From positions 1 to 9,388 of the forward strand of contig DDRA01000046.1 of NCBI GenBank assembly GCA_002343545.1: a stretch of 9,388 nucleotides of DNA. The letters run 5' to 3'. Below the pieces are notes generated by a model that searched no databases, had not been told where the DNA came from, and was given only the letters and a program-made list of their open reading frames with translations. The position numbers and the translations under genes were made by a program. This DNA is from Bacteriovoracaceae bacterium UBA2428. Its GTDB lineage: Bacteria; Bdellovibrionota; UBA2428. Below, piece after piece: positions 6,666 through 9,388 of this stretch (the first letter of the stretch is position 1; each line of letters opens with the position of its first letter).

Positions 6666-7292
6666 ATGAAGGCAAAGTACGTGAAGGTAAGCGCGGTGGT
6701 GCTAGGGCTTCAGGTGACGCCGCTTTGGGCGGCCTGTCCGATTTCGGCCGCGGCCACGCCCATCGACTTTGGGGCCAAGCTGCTTCAGTCCTTTGACGCT
6801 TTTCCCCGGCCGCTCTCTCCCGTCGCGCGTCGTTCGGGCTCCGATCGGGCCGGCCGCGCCGAGCGCAATCGCGACCAGCGAATTCTGGGAAGCTATTCGG
6901 TGCCGTTGGCCGAAGGCCGCGAAGACTTGAACGAAGTCGCTTCGTTCCCGGTGGAATACCGCGTCCGTGATCGTGACGGAGTTCCGGAAATTTCTTACGA
7001 TTTGCCCGAACTCCTCACGGGCGCCCACAACGACATCCGTTTGCGTCCGATCGAGGGAGCGAGTGATCGCTGGGGTGGCTCGAACTCCATCGGAGAATGC
7101 GCGCCCTCGGACGAAGGATTCCGTTGCCAGTTGGGTTATCGCGATCTCGTCGGTGACGAGGCCGCGGCGGCGCAGCTCATCGCCGCGGTTGAGCCGAGTC
7201 CGGAACTCGCGCAAAAACGTCTCGAGGTCGCCGTCGCTTTCATCACGGAACCTTGCGGCATTCTTTCGTTGCCCGGCTTTCGCCTGAAGTAA
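6666..7292 (+). CDS. Exported protein of unknown function, four cysteines
   Basis: A 208-residue protein I do not recognise. Lys-rich MKAKYVK and a hydrophobic stretch to about residue 22 form a Sec signal peptide, cleaved near WAA at 21-23. Cys24 follows, but Trp at -3 makes a lipobox unconvincing, so a soluble periplasmic protein is likelier than a lipoprotein. Other cysteines are at 145, 154 and 197; 145 and 154 flank a short acidic loop and could form a disulfide. No CXXCH is present. The middle (55-75) is rich in Arg and charged residues, followed by mixed strand-like and helical segments. A strong AAGGAGG site precedes the start. The stop is four bases before the heme-barrel gene, so the two are surely co-transcribed; that makes this a candidate periplasmic partner of the heme protein, which is inference. 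Confidence 0.85.
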   Translation: MKAKYVKVSAVVLGLQVTPLWAACPISAAATPIDFGAKLLQSFDAFPRPLSPVARRSGSDRAGRAERNRDQRILGSYSVPLAEGREDLNEVASFPVEYRVRDRDGVPEISYDLPELLTGAHNDIRLRPIEGASDRWGGSNSIGECAPSDEGFRCQLGYRDLVGDEAAAAQLIAAVEPSPELAQKRLEVAVAFITEPCGILSLPGFRLK

Positions 7293-7296
7293 GCCC

Positions 7297-8397
7297 ATGG
7301 CTAAGAGAATCGCTTTGCGGGGCCTCGCTTTCGTCGTCCTCGGTCTCGGTGCTCCCCTGGCCTTGGCCCATCCGACCTTCTTCGCGAAGAACTACCGCAG
7401 TTGTCTCGGGTGCCATGCTTCGCCCGAAGGCGGGGGTCTCCTCACGAGTTACGGCCAGAGCGTCGCGATGGCGGAGAGCTTCTTCGTGAAGTCGCAGGCC
7501 GAGATGGGCGAGGAGTCCCCGGAGCTCAAGATCTTCGCGGACCGCGTTCGCTTGGGACTGCACGCGCGCGTGATGGCGGTCAAGCCGGAGGGCGCGGAGC
7601 TTTCCGTGTTCCCCATGCAGGCCGACACCTTCGCAGACTGGGCCGTGAACGATCAGCACCGCGTCCACATGACCCTCGGTTACAACGGCGTGCGCGGCAC
7701 CGTCCGCGAAGGCCTTACGGATTATCTCGCGCTTCGTCGGCTCTATTACGCCTACCGGACGGAAACGGGCTTCGACCTTGAGCTCGGCCGCGATTACGCG
7801 CCGGCTCCCTTGCTCGTCGACGACCACACGGCCTACACGCGCGGCGAAACCCGCCACGGGGTCGACGACGCCGTCACGCTCGTGCGCGGTTACTGGGGCC
7901 GCGAGGACTACGATTTTTCCGCGTTCCTGATCGGGCCCGGCTTCCACGAAGCCGACGAGAACCGCGAGTACGGGATCGGCGGTCGCGTCGAGTACCAGCC
8001 GCGGCGTGAGCTGAGTTTCGGCGCCTATTCGCTGTCGGCGAGCTCGTCGGCGCTTTCGCGTTGGCACGGCTCCCTCTTCGGCCGGGGCGCGCTCGCCGAG
8101 CGCTACGGATTGCTTTGGGAATACAGCCACGTGCGCCGCAGCTTTCAGCGCGACGGAAGCTTCGGCGAGAACATCGTCGCCTTCCGGCCCTTCGTGTTGA
8201 TGGGGCCCGCGCTCGTTTCTTTTCCCGTCGAGACCTTGTCGATCCAGGCGCCTTTCGAGGATCGCCGCACGAAGCTCGGCCCGCGCGTGGATTTGCGCGC
8301 CTTCGGGCACGTTTCGCTCATCGGGATCTACCAGCGGGAAATCCAAAAGGCGGGCGCGCGGAACGCCTGGAGCCTGCAGCTCTTCGGATATTTCTAG
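7297..8397 (+). CDS. Monoheme c-type cytochrome fused to a probable outer-membrane beta-barrel
   Basis: A 366-residue exported protein. The signal peptide runs to about ALA-24, leaving His25 as the likely mature N-terminus. A single c-type heme site, CLGCH (Cys36, Cys39, His40), follows at once and continues into ASPEGGGLLTSYG. From about 80 to the end, short alternating strands with aromatic girdle residues (such as RLYYAYRTETGFDLELG, YDFSAFLIG and YGLLWEYSHV) and the C-terminal GYF suggest an outer-membrane barrel ending in Phe. The layout recalls Cyc2-type cytochrome-porin fusions, used in Fe(II) oxidation, and a set of uncharacterised proteins with CxxCHxSPxGGG that I know only from memory; I cannot tell which is closer. 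The barrel is shorter than that of typical Cyc2. A role in moving electrons across the outer membrane is inference. Translation is probably coupled to the preceding gene, since no clear ribosome site is seen. Confidence 0.87.
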   Translation: MAKRIALRGLAFVVLGLGAPLALAHPTFFAKNYRSCLGCHASPEGGGLLTSYGQSVAMAESFFVKSQAEMGEESPELKIFADRVRLGLHARVMAVKPEGAELSVFPMQADTFADWAVNDQHRVHMTLGYNGVRGTVREGLTDYLALRRLYYAYRTETGFDLELGRDYAPAPLLVDDHTAYTRGETRHGVDDAVTLVRGYWGREDYDFSAFLIGPGFHEADENREYGIGGRVEYQPRRELSFGAYSLSASSSALSRWHGSLFGRGALAERYGLLWEYSHVRRSFQRDGSFGENIVAFRPFVLMGPALVSFPVETLSIQAPFEDRRTKLGPRVDLRAFGHVSLIGIYQREIQKAGARNAWSLQLFGYF

Positions 8398-8424
8398 CCC
8401 GCTTGGTGCCGGGGTCGGAGCTTC

Positions 8425-9233
8425 TTAGTTCGAGAGGTACCATTCGCTGAACGAGCGGGTGATCTCGTCGTTCGAATTCGCGAGCTGGCGACGCAGCTCG
8501 GTCGGAAGGCGGCGGTCGGCCGAGAGCACGCGCGAGGGAAAAGCGCTGTCGGCCCCGAGCGCCTTCGTCGCGGCGAGCCCAAAATTTTCCGCGTCGAAGG
8601 CGGGACTTTGGAAGAGGCGCCCCAAAACGAGGGGGTGGGTCTCGCGCTCGAGCGCCCAGCGAATCTGCGAAGCGGGCAGGATCGGAACCCGCGCGGAATA
8701 GGCGCGCACGTAGGGCGAGGCGTCCTCGAGCAAGTTGTACGAGAAACGCTCGACGAGGCGTTGCCGCATGAGGGGATCGAAGTCCCAGTTCGGCGGGTGC
8801 TCGAGGAGTCGGCGGGTCAGGCTGAGCGCGCTGCTGCCGCGCACGTCCTCGGCGATCGCCTTGGCGAAGAAGAGCATGGCCTCGAAGGGCGCGAGGGGAT
8901 GGCCGAGCACGTCCTCGACCGCGTAGTCGGGAATCTCCTCGACCGGGCCGTCGAGCTCGAAGGGCTCGAGGAGCGAAAGGGTCTCGCCCCGGCGTTGGCG
9001 CAGTTTCGCGCGCGCGCGCGTGGCCATCTCTTCCCAAGCGTGGGTCTGCATGGCGTCGAGCGTTTCGTCGTAGACGTCGCTGCGGTTCACGATCCACATG
9101 GCGGGGCCGGGTTCCGCCGTCGAGTCGCGCAAGAGGCGCGGGTCCACGTGGGGCGACAGAAAGAGATCCGCGACTTCGCTCGCCGAGAGCGTCGTCTCGA
9201 AAAGCTCGCGCAGGCGTTCCAGCGGCGAGGGCA

Positions 9234-9234
<1 letters not shown>
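8425..9234 (-). CDS. HEAT/LRV-like helical repeat protein of unknown function
   Basis: A 269-residue protein with no signal peptide or membrane segment, so probably cytoplasmic. It looks all-helical. The C-terminal half shows degenerate repeats of the HEAT or leucine-rich-variant type: LLEDASPYVRAYSARVP at 168-184, ALERETHPLVLGRLFQSPAF at 194-213, and LANSNDEITRSFSEW at 251-265, each pairing an acidic/polar turn with a hydrophobic helix. Such repeats usually serve in protein binding; no catalytic motif is visible. The start overlaps the thiolase stop by one base (TGATG), and GGAG sits five bases before that overlap's ATG region, so the two are translationally coupled and this gene is downstream in the thiolase operon. 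It converges with the heme-barrel gene across 27 bases that hold no evident terminator. Confidence 0.85.

Positions 9235-9388
<154 letters not shown>

Noticed and set aside
6666..6740. Lipoprotein signal at Cys24 of the exported protein
   Set aside because: Trp at -3 does not fit the lipobox consensus, so ordinary Sec cleavage is preferred.
7243..8346. Minus-strand open frame of 367 codons over the heme-barrel gene
   Set aside because: The plus strand shows a signal peptide, CXXCH and a barrel-type C-terminus; the minus frame has no motif and crosses the junction of two coupled genes.
8398..8424. Possible terminator between the converging heme-barrel and HEAT/LRV-like genes
   Set aside because: No stem with a T tract can be drawn in these 27 bases.

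Overview
The window is a stretch of chromosome from a GC-rich Gram-negative bacterium. The Gram-negative call rests on two things: an exported protein that looks like an outer-membrane beta-barrel ending in an aromatic residue, and several Sec signal peptides. The GroEL fragment reads like the deltaproteobacterial/Bdellovibrionota/Myxococcota type. I favour a GC-rich Bdellovibrionota or a relative, but the sequence alone does not settle the lineage. No mobile elements, tRNAs, rRNAs or CRISPR arrays are visible. Genes are tightly packed, and the longest gap without a gene is about 220 bases.

Layout, left to right. (1) The C-terminal 60% of groEL (+) ends at 999 and is followed by a strong hairpin terminator. 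(2) A 360-residue exported protein (-, 1104-2186) converges on groEL. It shows a weak resemblance to the DUF4105/Lnb N-terminal periplasmic family. (3) Upstream of it, behind its own terminator, lies an exported S8 subtilisin-like protease (-, 2408-3892) with a complete catalytic triad but no room for the usual propeptide. (4) An AT-rich divergent promoter region separates the protease from rlmE (+, 3999-4640), the 23S rRNA 2'-O-methyltransferase. (5) rlmE converges on a 623-residue regulator-like protein (-, 4637-6508), and their stop codons overlap. The regulator has helical TPR-like repeats followed by two different winged-helix-like regions. (6) Divergent from the regulator is a two-gene unit on + : a 208-residue exported protein of unknown function (6666-7292) and, four bases on, a protein with one c-type heme site (CLGCH) fused to a probable outer-membrane beta-barrel (7297-8397). 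(7) Converging on that unit from the right is a minus-strand pair whose coding regions overlap by one base: the end of a thiolase (acetyl-CoA acetyltransferase type, cut by the window edge) and a 269-residue HEAT/LRV-like helical protein (8425-9234).

How the genes may work together. groEL, rlmE and the thiolase are housekeeping genes. The most unusual block is 4637-8397. A large TPR/double-winged-helix protein is divergently transcribed from an exported Cys-containing protein and a heme-barrel fusion, and the shared 157-base promoter region holds a perfect 7-base inverted repeat. This arrangement suggests a regulated cell-surface redox unit. That is inference from layout and motifs, and none of the three proteins can be assigned a precise function from sequence alone.
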